Shown: positions 21,987 to 30,861 of the stretch, piece by piece
Numbering within the stretch: the first letter of the stretch is position 1
How the letters are laid out: each line of letters opens with the position of its first letter
Assembly (NCBI GenBank): GCA_012516665.1
Contig: JAAYWN010000174.1
Span: 1 to 32,791, forward strand
Length of the DNA: 32,791 nucleotides
Direction: 5' to 3'
DNA from: Erysipelotrichaceae bacterium
GTDB taxonomy: Bacteria; Bacillota_I; Bacilli_A; Erysipelotrichales; Erysipelotrichaceae
The notes under the pieces: model-generated
The model's input: only the letters and a program-made list of their open reading frames with translations
The model's database searches: none
Told to the model about the DNA's origin: nothing
Translations under genes and position numbers: made by a program

Positions 21987-22865
21987 ATGGCGATGCCAGT
22001 AAAAGTCAGAACATTTAAAAATAAGATGCTTGATGCATGCTTCATAGTTGCCGGAACACTGATCTTAGCAATGTCCGTAGAGATGTTTGTTATTCCCTAT
22101 AATATTCTGTCAGGCGGTGTGGCCGGTATAGCGGTCGCTGCGGAACCGTTCTTTCATATTGATAAAACATTGCTTGCCAATGCTTTGACCTTGATCCTGT
22201 TCTTTATAGGATGGGCAGTGCTGGGCAAAGAATTTGCTATCAATACGGCATTCTCTTCTCTGCTGTATCCGCTATTCACGACTCTGCTGAGCTGGGTAGA
22301 TTTCAATATTTCCGTACCGCCGATGCTGGCTTCTTTCTATGCCGGTCTGCTGGGCGGTGTCGGCATTGGCCTGATCATGCGTGCAGGTGCTTCTTCCGGC
22401 GGAATGGATGTACCGCCATTGATCCTGCATAAGCTCACCGGTGCGAAGATCTCGACTTTGGTTGTTATTACCGACGGCCTGACGGTATTGATCGGCATTC
22501 TGGCCTATGATCTCAATGCGGCATTGATCGGTCTGATCTCTGTATTCGCTTCCGGTGCAGGTATCCGCTATACCTTGGAAGCAGGACAGGGATCTTCAGC
22601 CAAGAGCGTACAGATCATCTCTGATTCCTATCAGGAAATTACGGATACGATCAATAAAGAATTGGACCGCGGGGTCACGCTGCTGGATGCGGAAGGCGGC
22701 TATTCCTCTGATCCGAAGAAAGTAATTCTCTGTGTTGTCAGCGGCCGTCAGTATACAAGGCTCCTTGGCATCATTCGTGAAATTGATGATCGTGCCTTCG
22801 TGATCACAACGGATGCATCCGATATGCATGGCGAAGGATTCACTTACAGTTCACCGAATATTTAA
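21987..22865 (+). CDS. YitT family membrane protein (DUF161/DUF2179)
   Basis: A 292-residue protein with five to six membrane segments in residues 15-185, including VEMFVIPYNILSGGVAGIAV near 30-50 and the glycine-rich IGLIMRAGASSGGMD typical of YitT_membrane. It ends in a soluble DUF2179 domain (about 205-285) starting near SAKSVQIISDSYQEITDTIN. The family is common in Bacillota and functionally undefined; it may transport or sense a small molecule. The -10 box ends only 3 bases before this ATG, so translation more likely starts at the second ATG, 21993 (290 residues), on a nearly leaderless mRNA. Confidence 0.88.
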   Translation: MAMPVKVRTFKNKMLDACFIVAGTLILAMSVEMFVIPYNILSGGVAGIAVAAEPFFHIDKTLLANALTLILFFIGWAVLGKEFAINTAFSSLLYPLFTTLLSWVDFNISVPPMLASFYAGLLGGVGIGLIMRAGASSGGMDVPPLILHKLTGAKISTLVVITDGLTVLIGILAYDLNAALIGLISVFASGAGIRYTLEAGQGSSAKSVQIISDSYQEITDTINKELDRGVTLLDAEGGYSSDPKKVILCVVSGRQYTRLLGIIREIDDRAFVITTDASDMHGEGFTYSSPNI

Positions 22866-22873
22866 GCGAAAAC

Positions 22874-22920
22874 AACCGGAATATGATAAAATTTTAATGG
22901 ATTTATTATCCGGTTTTTTT
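22874..22920 (+). promoter_or_regulatory. Terminator of yitT with a nested promoter for ftsE
   Basis: AACCGGA (22874-22880) pairs with TCCGGTT (22909-22915) and a T-tract follows, forming a terminator with a long loop. Inside the loop lies an extended -10, TG-A-TAAAAT (22884-22892). Transcripts starting near 22899 lack the 5' arm, so they should pass, while read-through from yitT should stop. The ftsE leader then carries GAGGAGG. Confidence 0.5.
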
Positions 22921-22934
22921 AGTGAGGAGGGTTT

Positions 22935-23627
22935 ATGATAGAGTGCTCCCATGTATTCATGCGCTATAAAAATGGAACCAATGCCTTATACGACATTAAC
23001 ATGAAAGTCAATCAGGGCGAGTTCATTTACATTATCGGACCGACTGGTTCGGGAAAATCAACTTTGATCAAGCTTTTAGACGGTGAAGAAATAGCGACAA
23101 AAGGAAGTGTAAAAGCAGTTGGCATTGATGTAGGAAAATTAAAGCGGAAACAGGTCCCTGTATACCGCCGCAATATCGGTGTTGTTTTTCAGGATTTCCG
23201 TCTGCTGCCGGAAAAGACAGTTGCGGAAAATATCAGCTACGCCTTGGAAGTCATCAATATGAAAAAGGCACAGATCGATAAGCGCGTCAAGGAAGTCATG
23301 GAAGTTGTCGGTTTGGAAGAAAAAGGGGACAGCTTTCCGCGTGAACTGTCCGGCGGTCAGCAGCAGCGTGTGACCATCGCCCGTGCGATTGCCAATCGGC
23401 CGAAGGTATTGATCGCGGATGAGCCGACAGGAAATCTGGATCCGGCAAAATCTGCTGAGATCATGGACCTGCTGGCAGAGATCAATAAAAAATATGGCAC
23501 AACAGTTGTCATGGTCACACATGATGCGTCAATTGTAAATCGCTATCGCAGAAGAACGGTCGTTCTGGAACACGGTCACATTGTCGCAGATCTTGCGGAA
23601 GGAGGATATGTCCGTCATGATCAATAG
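22935..23627 (+). CDS. ftsE: Cell division ATP-binding protein FtsE
   Basis: A 230-residue ABC ATPase. It has Walker A GPTGSGKST near residue 35, signature ELSGGQQQRVTIARA near 137, Walker B VLIADEPTGNLDP near 159 and the switch His in VVMVTHDA near 192. The opening IECSHVFMRYKNGTNAL is typical of FtsE in Bacillota. FtsE binds FtsX, and ATP cycling transmits a signal across the membrane to activate a peptidoglycan hydrolase. GAGGAGG lies before the ATG. It heads the ftsE-ftsX-M23 operon and overlaps ftsX. Confidence 0.95.
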   Translation: MIECSHVFMRYKNGTNALYDINMKVNQGEFIYIIGPTGSGKSTLIKLLDGEEIATKGSVKAVGIDVGKLKRKQVPVYRRNIGVVFQDFRLLPEKTVAENISYALEVINMKKAQIDKRVKEVMEVVGLEEKGDSFPRELSGGQQQRVTIARAIANRPKVLIADEPTGNLDPAKSAEIMDLLAEINKKYGTTVVMVTHDASIVNRYRRRTVVLEHGHIVADLAEGGYVRHDQ

Positions 23628-24519
23628 ACCATTGAAAGAAGGATTTTCTGGGGTAGGCAGGCATTGGGCCATGTCTATTTCCAGTGCAATTGCCGTAACG
23701 ATCACTTTGGTGATCATTTCGATATTTCTGTTATTGACATGGAACGTCAACAACTTTACGCAGAATATAGAATCGTCTTTGGATATCTATGCATCGGTCG
23801 ATTATAATTCGGAAAATCAGGAAGCTTCGCTGAAAAAAGAAATTGAAGCGATCGATGGCGTCGAAAGCGTAACGCTCAGTCCAAAGAGCGCCGAATTCGA
23901 TGCATATTTGGATTCATTTACAGATGAAAAAACAAAAGAAGCTTTTGAACCATTCAGAAGCGACAACCCAATGCATGATGCTTTCTATGTCAAAGCAGCG
24001 GATGGATCAAAGATCCAAAGCATTGCGGATGAACTGTCACAGATGAAGAGCGATGGCAAGGGCATTTATCAGGTCAACTATGGCGGACAGAGCACGATAT
24101 CGATTGTTGATGCGATGGCAAAGATCCGGCAGGTAGGCTTGGTCTTAGTTGTCGGCCTGATGCTGCTGGCAATCTTCCTGATCCAGAATACGATCAAATT
24201 GACGATCACAGCCCGGGCAACAGAAATTGAGATCATGCGCAATGTCGGTGCATCCAATCGCTTTATCCGTTCGCCATTCCTGATTGAAGGAATCATTATC
24301 GGCATCTTGGGAGCGATCCTCCCGATTGCCGCGACAATATGGGGATATTTAGTTCTGTACGATCGTGCCGGCGGAATTCTGCTCTCCAATATGTTCCACT
24401 TGGTTGAGCCATTCCCATTTGTCTATTATATTTCCGGTATTTTGTTATTAATGGGGATCGTTGTCGGCTTTGTTGGTTCTTGGCTTTCGGTTACCCGCTA
24501 TCTGAGGTGGAAGAGATGA
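23617..24519 (+). CDS. ftsX: Cell division protein FtsX
   Basis: A 300-residue transmembrane partner of FtsE. One helix near residues 22-45 (ITLVIISIFLLLTWN) is followed by an extracellular loop of about 120 residues (50-170), which in this family contacts the hydrolase. Three helices at the C-terminal half (about 180-200, 222-250, 265-295) complete the FtsX/MacB-like fold. I take the ATG at 23617, 11 bases after AAGGAGG; an in-frame ATG at 23608 is only 2 bases from that site and seems too close. The 3' end overlaps the M23 gene by 4 bases (ATGA). Confidence 0.92.
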   Translation: MINRPLKEGFSGVGRHWAMSISSAIAVTITLVIISIFLLLTWNVNNFTQNIESSLDIYASVDYNSENQEASLKKEIEAIDGVESVTLSPKSAEFDAYLDSFTDEKTKEAFEPFRSDNPMHDAFYVKAADGSKIQSIADELSQMKSDGKGIYQVNYGGQSTISIVDAMAKIRQVGLVLVVGLMLLAIFLIQNTIKLTITARATEIEIMRNVGASNRFIRSPFLIEGIIIGILGAILPIAATIWGYLVLYDRAGGILLSNMFHLVEPFPFVYYISGILLLMGIVVGFVGSWLSVTRYLRWKR

Positions 24520-26012
24520 AAAGACTGATCCAGACGGTGACCGCACTTGCCATGTGTGCATGCATGATCCCGCTGCAGGTCATCCAGGCGGAAGATCCGC
24601 CGCATACTGATACAGATTATTGGAATAGTTTTTGCAGCAATTCAGATAACTATAAGTCAGATGCATGCAAAGTGTATGTTACTGATATGACTAACTATTG
24701 TACCAATTCAGATAACAATCTGTCTGATGCATGTGATGCATTCCGTGGTTTTTTAAATGATCAGAAGAGCTCTTCAGCTTCGCAGCTGCAGAGCGCTGAA
24801 GATCTGCGCAAGCTCTATGAATCAAACGCTGCTGAAGCAAGGGCTCAGGTAGAATCTCTGCAGACGAATATCGATGCTAAACAGACAGAGATCAATAATG
24901 TTCAGGCAAAGATCGATGATCTGCAGACACAGATTGATGCGAAGCAGAAAGAGATCGATGCGAAGCAGAAAGAGATCAATGCGACGCAGAAAAAGATTGA
25001 TGATATCAGTACTAAGATCAAACAGAGAATGGTCAATGAACAGAGCTCATTGAAAATCAATAAGTATTTGGATATTCTGATGGGCGCCTCCACTTTGGAG
25101 GATTGGTTCCGGATCATCTCGGGACTGCAGGCTATTTCTGAAAGTGATAAGAATTCCAGTGATGAACTGGTGACGATGCGCGAAACGCAGGATCAGCAGA
25201 AGAAAGAACTGCAGACCGCGCAGACTGAATTGAAAACAAGTCAGGATGATCAGACAAAACAGAAGGATCAGCTGACGGCGGATCAGAATGATCTGCTTGC
25301 ACTGCAGCAGCAGGCACAGAATGCAGCTGCGGCAGCTTCACAGTTGGCAGCAGAACAGCTTGCGATTGAAGGCGGTATTTCTTCCAATATCGATGCCATC
25401 AAGGAAACGCTCAGTCAGGTGGCGGCTCAGGATGGTACACCGCAGGTATCTGATGGCTGGACATGGCCAGTGCCTGGCGCTTATCGCAGTGCAGGCTCTT
25501 GGACTTATCCGGATGGCGTAACGATCCATCTGGGCAATGACTTTGCGGCTTCCTTAGGAACACCGATCGTGGCAGCGGCCAATGGCCTGATCATTGCCAG
25601 TGCAAATGGCTGCGGCTATGGCTACTTAGGCGATGGTTGCGGCAAAGCACAGGGCGGTCTATGGGGCGGCGGCAACCAGGTCTATGAACTGTGCATTGTA
25701 GGCGACAGCCTCTATGCATTGATCTATGCTCATATGCTTCTGAATTCACCTATCGCTGCCGGTACGATCGTCAGTGCAGGAGATCAGATCGGACAGCTTG
25801 GATCTTCCGGCAACTCGACAGGACCGCATACGCATGTGGAAGTGACGTATTTAGGCGCAGCTTCGGATTATTCTTCCTGGCTGGCTTCCTGGAATGGTGA
25901 CTTAGGCTTCGGCTGCGGCTGGGCGGGAAGCTATGATGGCTATGGCCGAAGATGTGAAGCTGGATACAGCGCGCCATGCCGTATTCGTCCGGAGACCGTC
26001 TTCGGTGAGTGA
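24516..26012 (+). CDS. FtsEX-linked secreted M23 peptidoglycan hydrolase (paralogue 2)
   Basis: A 498-residue exported protein. A signal peptide ends at about QA (residue 26). A cysteine-bearing N-terminal region (D-YWN-x2-C, four cysteines by residue 75) is followed by a coiled coil (about 85-285) containing short near-identical repeats such as IDAKQKEIDAKQKEI. An M23/LytM domain has His338, Asp342 and HTH (His438, His440). The tail WAGSYDGYGRRCEAGY is shared with paralogue 1. Coupling to ftsX by an ATGA overlap makes it the likely hydrolase gated by FtsEX, comparable in logic to PcsB (CHAP) in streptococci, CwlO (NlpC/P60) in Bacillus and EnvC in E. coli. GAGGTGG precedes the ATG. Confidence 0.92.
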   Translation: MKRLIQTVTALAMCACMIPLQVIQAEDPPHTDTDYWNSFCSNSDNYKSDACKVYVTDMTNYCTNSDNNLSDACDAFRGFLNDQKSSSASQLQSAEDLRKLYESNAAEARAQVESLQTNIDAKQTEINNVQAKIDDLQTQIDAKQKEIDAKQKEINATQKKIDDISTKIKQRMVNEQSSLKINKYLDILMGASTLEDWFRIISGLQAISESDKNSSDELVTMRETQDQQKKELQTAQTELKTSQDDQTKQKDQLTADQNDLLALQQQAQNAAAAASQLAAEQLAIEGGISSNIDAIKETLSQVAAQDGTPQVSDGWTWPVPGAYRSAGSWTYPDGVTIHLGNDFAASLGTPIVAAANGLIIASANGCGYGYLGDGCGKAQGGLWGGGNQVYELCIVGDSLYALIYAHMLLNSPIAAGTIVSAGDQIGQLGSSGNSTGPHTHVEVTYLGAASDYSSWLASWNGDLGFGCGWAGSYDGYGRRCEAGYSAPCRIRPETVFGE

Positions 26013-26040
26013 ACTTCACGATAACATCCGCAAATTGTAA

Positions 26041-26077
26041 TACAATAGAAGAGCCTCACTTGCTGAGACTCTTTTTT
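26041..26077 (+). promoter_or_regulatory. Terminator of the ftsEX operon overlapped by a promoter for the S41 protease
   Basis: GAGCCTCA (26051-26058) pairs with TGAGACTC (26064-26071, one mismatch) and six T's follow, a clear terminator. A TACAAT box lies at 26041-26046, so its transcript would begin near 26053, inside the 5' arm. New transcripts lose part of the stem while upstream read-through is stopped. AAGGAA then precedes the S41 ATG. Confidence 0.5.
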
Positions 26078-26094
26078 AGAAAAAGGAACTGAAT

Positions 26095-27645
26095 ATGAGC
26101 GAAGAAAATAAAACAGATGACCAGAAGAAAGATACTGAACTTGAGAACAGCGGCTCTGTTCATCTTTGGTCGGATGAACTTGCACTGAAGAAATCCCAGA
26201 AAAAGATCAAGCACCTAAAAAGAGCGCTTGTGATCGTTGTTATAGCCGGTGTTCTGCTTGGCTGGCTGGGCGGCAGTTTAGTGCCAATGTCTTTTCTGAA
26301 TAGTTTCCGCTCCCGTCTGAATGCGGCTTTTGGGCTGTCTTCGGATGATAAGATCGCAGAAGTACTGAAGATCATGGAAAATGATTGGTATTTCGGCAGT
26401 TCTATTGATAACTTGGATGAGCGCCTGAAAGATCAGGCACTTACCGCTATTACCAGCAATTCAGAAGATACTCATACAGAATATATGAGCGCGGAAGAAA
26501 CGAGCAGTTTTGCACAGTCGATCAACCGCAACTATGTTGGCATCGGTGTTGGCTACATTCAGAATGGCGATACAAATATGATCGAAGAAGTATTTAAGGA
26601 TTCTCCAGCTGAAAAAGCCGGTGTAAAAGCAGGTGATATTATTCATGCCATAGATGGAACTGTCATTGACGGTATGTCGAGCAGCGATATCAAGGATTTG
26701 ATCCAGGGGGATGAAGGAACGAAAGTCAGTATAACTTTTATCCGTGAAGGACAGTATATGACGCTTGAGATTACGCGAGCAGCAGTATCTGCTACGGCCT
26801 TCGGCAAGAAACTGGATGACGGAACGATCTATCTGCGCTTAGCACAGTTCGGTGAAGGGACGGTCAAAGAAGTGAAGGGATATCTGAAGGATCTTGCCGT
26901 AGATGAAAGCGATAAGATGATTTTGGATCTGCGTAATAACGGCGGCGGTTATCTGGATTCTGTCGCTGCAGTGGCTTCCTTATTTCTGCCGTCGGGAGAA
27001 ACCGTTATGAGCGAGCAGTATGCCAGCGGTCCGGATCAAACGATCAGGACCAGCGGTGGCCAGCTGACAAACATTCACCAGATCGTCATTCTGGTCAATG
27101 GCGATACGGCCAGCGCAGCTGAAGTCATGACGCTTGCACTGAAGCAGCAGCGGGATGATGTAACGATCGTCGGCACAACAACATATGGCAAAGGCACGGT
27201 GCAGGTCACACGCACTTTCAGCGATGGCTCGGCAATCAAGTATACAACGGCCAAGTGGGTATCTCCGGATGGCACTTGGGTCAATGGCGTCGGTATCACA
27301 CCGGATGAGACCGTGCGTCTTCATGATGCCCTGTACAATGCATATGCAGGCATGGAAGATGATGAATCCTACAGTTTTGATTCTGTTGCGGATGCCGTAA
27401 AAGACATGCAGCTGTGCCTGGATTATCTGGGATATGCGCCGGATCGGCAGGATGGCTATTTCTCCGAGGCTTCAAAAGAAGCACTGAGCAGATTTGAAAG
27501 CGACCATGCATTAACTGCTGACGGCGTCCTGAACAAAACGGCCTATGAGGCATTGATCTCGGCGGTCAGAATGGATTGGGGCACGACAAGCAATCATGAT
27601 ACGCAGCTGAAGAAGGCACAGGAGATCCTGCATGACGGAAAATAA
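26095..27645 (+). CDS. S41 C-terminal processing peptidase (CtpA-like)
   Basis: A 516-residue membrane-anchored serine protease. An acidic cytoplasmic N-terminus (1-40) precedes one membrane helix (about 44-64). Outside are a PDZ domain (about 140-225, with GIGVGY and [14 protein letters not shown]), the S41 core with catalytic Ser340 (NGDTAS) and Lys366 (TYGKGTVQ), and a C-terminal peptidoglycan-binding domain (about 430-490). The family trims C-termini of exported proteins, often wall hydrolases, and it sits next to the ftsEX-M23 operon. It overlaps uvrB by 14 bases. Confidence 0.93.
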   Translation: MSEENKTDDQKKDTELENSGSVHLWSDELALKKSQKKIKHLKRALVIVVIAGVLLGWLGGSLVPMSFLNSFRSRLNAAFGLSSDDKIAEVLKIMENDWYFGSSIDNLDERLKDQALTAITSNSEDTHTEYMSAEETSSFAQSINRNYVGIGVGYIQNGDTNMIEEVFKDSPAEKAGVKAGDIIHAIDGTVIDGMSSSDIKDLIQGDEGTKVSITFIREGQYMTLEITRAAVSATAFGKKLDDGTIYLRLAQFGEGTVKEVKGYLKDLAVDESDKMILDLRNNGGGYLDSVAAVASLFLPSGETVMSEQYASGPDQTIRTSGGQLTNIHQIVILVNGDTASAAEVMTLALKQQRDDVTIVGTTTYGKGTVQVTRTFSDGSAIKYTTAKWVSPDGTWVNGVGITPDETVRLHDALYNAYAGMEDDESYSFDSVADAVKDMQLCLDYLGYAPDRQDGYFSEASKEALSRFESDHALTADGVLNKTAYEALISAVRMDWGTTSNHDTQLKKAQEILHDGK

Positions 27646-29608
27646 GTTCGAACTTGTTTCACCGTATCATCCAACCGGCGATCAGCCGGCAGCCATCGAT
27701 GAACTGTGTGCAGGTCTTCATGAAGGAAAAAAAGAACAGGTATTGGAAGGCGCAACAGGTACCGGCAAGACGTTTACGATGGCCAATATCATTGCCCGTG
27801 AGAATCGTCCGACCCTGGTCTTTTCACATAACAAGACATTGGCTGGACAGCTGTATTCAGAGTTCAAAGAACTGTTCCCGCATAATCGGGTAGAATACTT
27901 TGTATCAAATTTCGACTACTATCAGCCAGAAGCATATATGCCGAAAAATGACATGTATATTGAAAAGACAGCAGCGATCAATGAAGAACTGGATATGTTC
28001 CGGGAATCTGCTCTGAACTCTTTATTGGAACGCAGGGATACGATCGTTGTTGCGTCCGTTGCCTGTATCTATGCGGCCAGCGATCCGGTCCAGTATCGCG
28101 ATATGTTCGTGACGATCCGGGTCGGTGAAACGTATGAGCGCAATGAACTGCTGCGCAAGTTTGTTGAACTGCAGTATGCCCGCAATGATGTGGATCAGGC
28201 AAGAGGAACGATGCGCGTTCGCGGAGATGTCATTGATCTGACACCATCTTATACACATGAATTCAATATCCGCATTGAGATGTTCGGCGATGAGATCGAA
28301 CGGATCACCGAAGTAGATCCGCTGACCGGACACACCATGAATGCCTATCAGTTCTATAATATTTTTCCTGCTTCCGGCTATGCCCGCAGCCATGCATCCA
28401 TGATGCGTGCATGTGATGATATTGAAAAAGAATTGGATGAGAGACTGAAGTACTTTAAAAACAATGGCAAGCTCTTGGAAGCAGAACGTCTGGAACAGCG
28501 GACGCGCTTTGATATTGAAGCACTGCGTGAGAATGGATACTGTTCCGGCATCGAGAACTACTCAATGCATATTGATGGACGTAAAGAAGGTCAGCGGCCA
28601 TGGAATCTTTTTGATTATTTTCCAAAGGATTTTCTGATGTTCGTAGATGAATCGCATGTATCTCTGCCGCAGATCCGCGGCATGTACAACGGCGACCGTC
28701 AGCGCAAACAGGTATTGGTAGAATATGGCTTTCGTCTGCCAAGTGCTCTGAACAACCGTCCGATGAAATTTGATGAATTTGAAGGCATGGTCAACCAGGT
28801 CATTTACTGCTCTGCTACGCCAGGCGACTATGAACTGGATGAGGTGGATCATCATGTAACAGAACAGATCATCCGTCCGACAGGTCTTGTTGATCCGGTC
28901 ATCACGGTGAAACCGACCAAAGGGCAGGTCGATGATATCTGCATGGCCCTGGATGATCGTATTGCTAAGCATGAGCGTGTACTGATCACGACCCTGACGG
29001 TCCGCATGGCGGAAGACCTGAGCGAATACCTTAAAGAAAGAGGCTATCATATCTCTTATCTTCATCATGAAACAAAGACTTTGGAACGGACACAGGTCAT
29101 TCATGATCTGCGTGCCGGCAAGATCGATGCGATTGTCGGCATCAACTTATTAAGAGAAGGATTGGATATTCCGGAAGTTTCTCTTGTATGCATCCTGGAT
29201 GCGGATAAAGAAGGTTTCCTTCGTTCACAGAGATCGCTGATCCAGACCATCGGCAGAGCAGCCAGAAATGAACATGGTGAAGTGTATATGTATGGTGATG
29301 TCATGACCGACTCGATGAAGTTCGCAATTGAAGAAACCAATCGCCGCAGAGCAGTGCAGGAAGCGTATAACAAAGCACATGGGATCACGCCGCATACGAT
29401 CGTCAAGCCGATCGAGGATGCGATCCATGGCAAAGAAACGCAGGAAATGGCTGCCAAATATATCAAGAAGAAGCAGAAGATGTCAAAGAAGGACAAGGCA
29501 TCACTGATCGCTGATATGGAGGCAGAGATGAGAGAAGCAGCCGGATCTCTGGACTTTGAAAGAGCGGCCCAGCTGCGTGATATGATCTTTGAATTAAAAT
29601 CAGAATGA
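27632..29608 (+). CDS. uvrB: UvrABC excinuclease subunit B
   Basis: A 658-residue protein of normal UvrB length. It has Walker A GATGTGKT near residue 39, the beta-hairpin region YYQPEAYMP near 92-100 used to probe DNA damage, DESH box in [13 protein letters not shown] near 333, and helicase motif [11 protein letters not shown] near 540. A UvrC-binding UVR motif lies at the end ([13 protein letters not shown]). It verifies damage delivered by UvrA and recruits UvrC. The ATG follows AGGAGA inside the end of the S41 gene. uvrA is not adjacent here, although the two are neighbours in many Bacillota. Confidence 0.97.
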   Translation: MTENKFELVSPYHPTGDQPAAIDELCAGLHEGKKEQVLEGATGTGKTFTMANIIARENRPTLVFSHNKTLAGQLYSEFKELFPHNRVEYFVSNFDYYQPEAYMPKNDMYIEKTAAINEELDMFRESALNSLLERRDTIVVASVACIYAASDPVQYRDMFVTIRVGETYERNELLRKFVELQYARNDVDQARGTMRVRGDVIDLTPSYTHEFNIRIEMFGDEIERITEVDPLTGHTMNAYQFYNIFPASGYARSHASMMRACDDIEKELDERLKYFKNNGKLLEAERLEQRTRFDIEALRENGYCSGIENYSMHIDGRKEGQRPWNLFDYFPKDFLMFVDESHVSLPQIRGMYNGDRQRKQVLVEYGFRLPSALNNRPMKFDEFEGMVNQVIYCSATPGDYELDEVDHHVTEQIIRPTGLVDPVITVKPTKGQVDDICMALDDRIAKHERVLITTLTVRMAEDLSEYLKERGYHISYLHHETKTLERTQVIHDLRAGKIDAIVGINLLREGLDIPEVSLVCILDADKEGFLRSQRSLIQTIGRAARNEHGEVYMYGDVMTDSMKFAIEETNRRRAVQEAYNKAHGITPHTIVKPIEDAIHGKETQEMAAKYIKKKQKMSKKDKASLIADMEAEMREAAGSLDFERAAQLRDMIFELKSE

Positions 29609-29638
29609 AAATGTTTTCTGAAACATACTGAAATATTG

Positions 29639-29644
29639 TATAAT
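29639..29644 (+). promoter_or_regulatory. -10 box of the aminotransferase-regulator operon
   Basis: Consensus TATAAT, 30 bases after the uvrB stop. A small inverted repeat ATGTTT-TCTG-AAACAT (29611-29626) lies where the -35 would be and might be an operator, for example for the Lrp-type regulator encoded in the same operon. The -35 itself is weak. Confidence 0.5.
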
Positions 29645-29671
29645 AAAGAGAATCAGAAGGGATGGCAATAT

Positions 29672-30859
29672 ATGTTGGATTATGAAAAGCTGCAGTCAAA
29701 AACTGCCTTGGCGATGAGACCATCCGGGATCCGCAAGTTCTTTGATCTTGTTATGGATATGCCGGAATGCATATCTTTAGGCGTCGGAGAACCGGATTTC
29801 CAGACACCTTGGACGATCCGCGAATCAGCGATCCATTCATTGGAACTGGGCCGGACAAAGTATACGGCCAATGCAGGACTGAAGCCATTGCGTCAGGCAA
29901 TCAGCACGTATATGAAACGGAAATATGATATGGATTACGGCATTGATGATATGATCGTGACCGTTGGCGGATCAGAAGCAATTGATCTGGCGATCCGGGC
30001 AATGGTGGAGCCGGGCGATGAAGTCATTATCCCAGAACCATGCTATGTATCCTATGAACCAATTACAACGCTGACGGGCGGTGTTGCAGTCCCGATCGCT
30101 ACAAAAGAAAAAGATCTTTTCCGCGTCACGGCCGCCGATATCAAAAAAGCGATCACGCCGAGGACTAAGCTTCTTGTACTGAGCTATCCGAACAATCCGA
30201 CTGGAGCGATCCTCGAACATCAGGATCTGGCGGAGATTGCCCAAGTGCTGAAGGATACCAATGTGATCGTGATCAGCGATGAGATCTATGCGGCATTGAT
30301 CTACAGTGATGCCCCATATGAAAGCATTGCGCATCTTCCCGGTATGAAAGAGAGAACGATCGTCGTCAATGGCTTCTCTAAAACATATTCCATGACCGGC
30401 TGGCGCTTAGGATATGCCTGCGGGCCTAGACCTTTGATCAAGACCATGATCAAGATCCATCAGTCATGCATCATGACGGCACCGACTACTTCCCAGTATG
30501 CGGCGATTGATGCACTGAATGTCAAGGTGGATGAAGAAGTTGAAAAGATGAGACAGGAATATGATTTCCGCCGCAGATACTGTGTACGGAAGCTGAATGA
30601 AATGGGCCTGCCTACCTTTGAACCGAAGGGTGCTTTCTATGTCTTTCCGAATATTTCCTGCTCAGGTATGAGCAGTGATGAATTCTGCATGAAGCTGCTG
30701 GAACAGAAGCAGGTAGCTATTGTGCCTGGTACGGCGTTCGGTGCTTCAGGGGAAGGTTTTGCCCGTATTTCATATGCATACAGTCTGGATCATCTGCAGA
30801 CAGCAATGCGGCGCATTGAAGAGTTCTTAAAAGAGAATCATATGTATAAAGGAGAATGA
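29672..30859 (+). CDS. alaT: Class I/II PLP aminotransferase (AlaT/PatA-like)
   Basis: A 395-residue cytoplasmic aminotransferase of fold type I. The PLP lysine is Lys237 (GFSKTYSMTGWRLGY), with Asn175 (SYPNNPTG), Asp203 and Tyr206 (SDEIYA) for the cofactor and the expected carboxylate-binding Arg. The start ATG follows AAGGGATGG; an upstream TTG overlaps the -10. It is followed, overlapping, by an Lrp/AsnC regulator, the same partnership as B. subtilis alanine transaminase AlaT and AlaR (YugH/YugG), which is the basis for the tentative symbol. An aspartate or other amino acid specificity remains possible. Confidence 0.82.
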   Translation: MLDYEKLQSKTALAMRPSGIRKFFDLVMDMPECISLGVGEPDFQTPWTIRESAIHSLELGRTKYTANAGLKPLRQAISTYMKRKYDMDYGIDDMIVTVGGSEAIDLAIRAMVEPGDEVIIPEPCYVSYEPITTLTGGVAVPIATKEKDLFRVTAADIKKAITPRTKLLVLSYPNNPTGAILEHQDLAEIAQVLKDTNVIVISDEIYAALIYSDAPYESIAHLPGMKERTIVVNGFSKTYSMTGWRLGYACGPRPLIKTMIKIHQSCIMTAPTTSQYAAIDALNVKVDEEVEKMRQEYDFRRRYCVRKLNEMGLPTFEPKGAFYVFPNISCSGMSSDEFCMKLLEQKQVAIVPGTAFGASGEGFARISYAYSLDHLQTAMRRIEEFLKENHMYKGE

Positions 30860-30861
30860 TG

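Noticed and set aside
24900-25010. Near-identical short repeats in the coiled coil of M23 paralogue 2, considered as a tandem DNA repeat element
   Set aside because: They follow the heptad-like protein pattern and keep the frame; they are a coding feature, not a mobile or CRISPR-like array.
28562-29104. 180-codon open frame on the minus strand inside uvrB
   Set aside because: Antisense to the strongly conserved UvrB helicase core; no family resemblance and no ribosome binding site.
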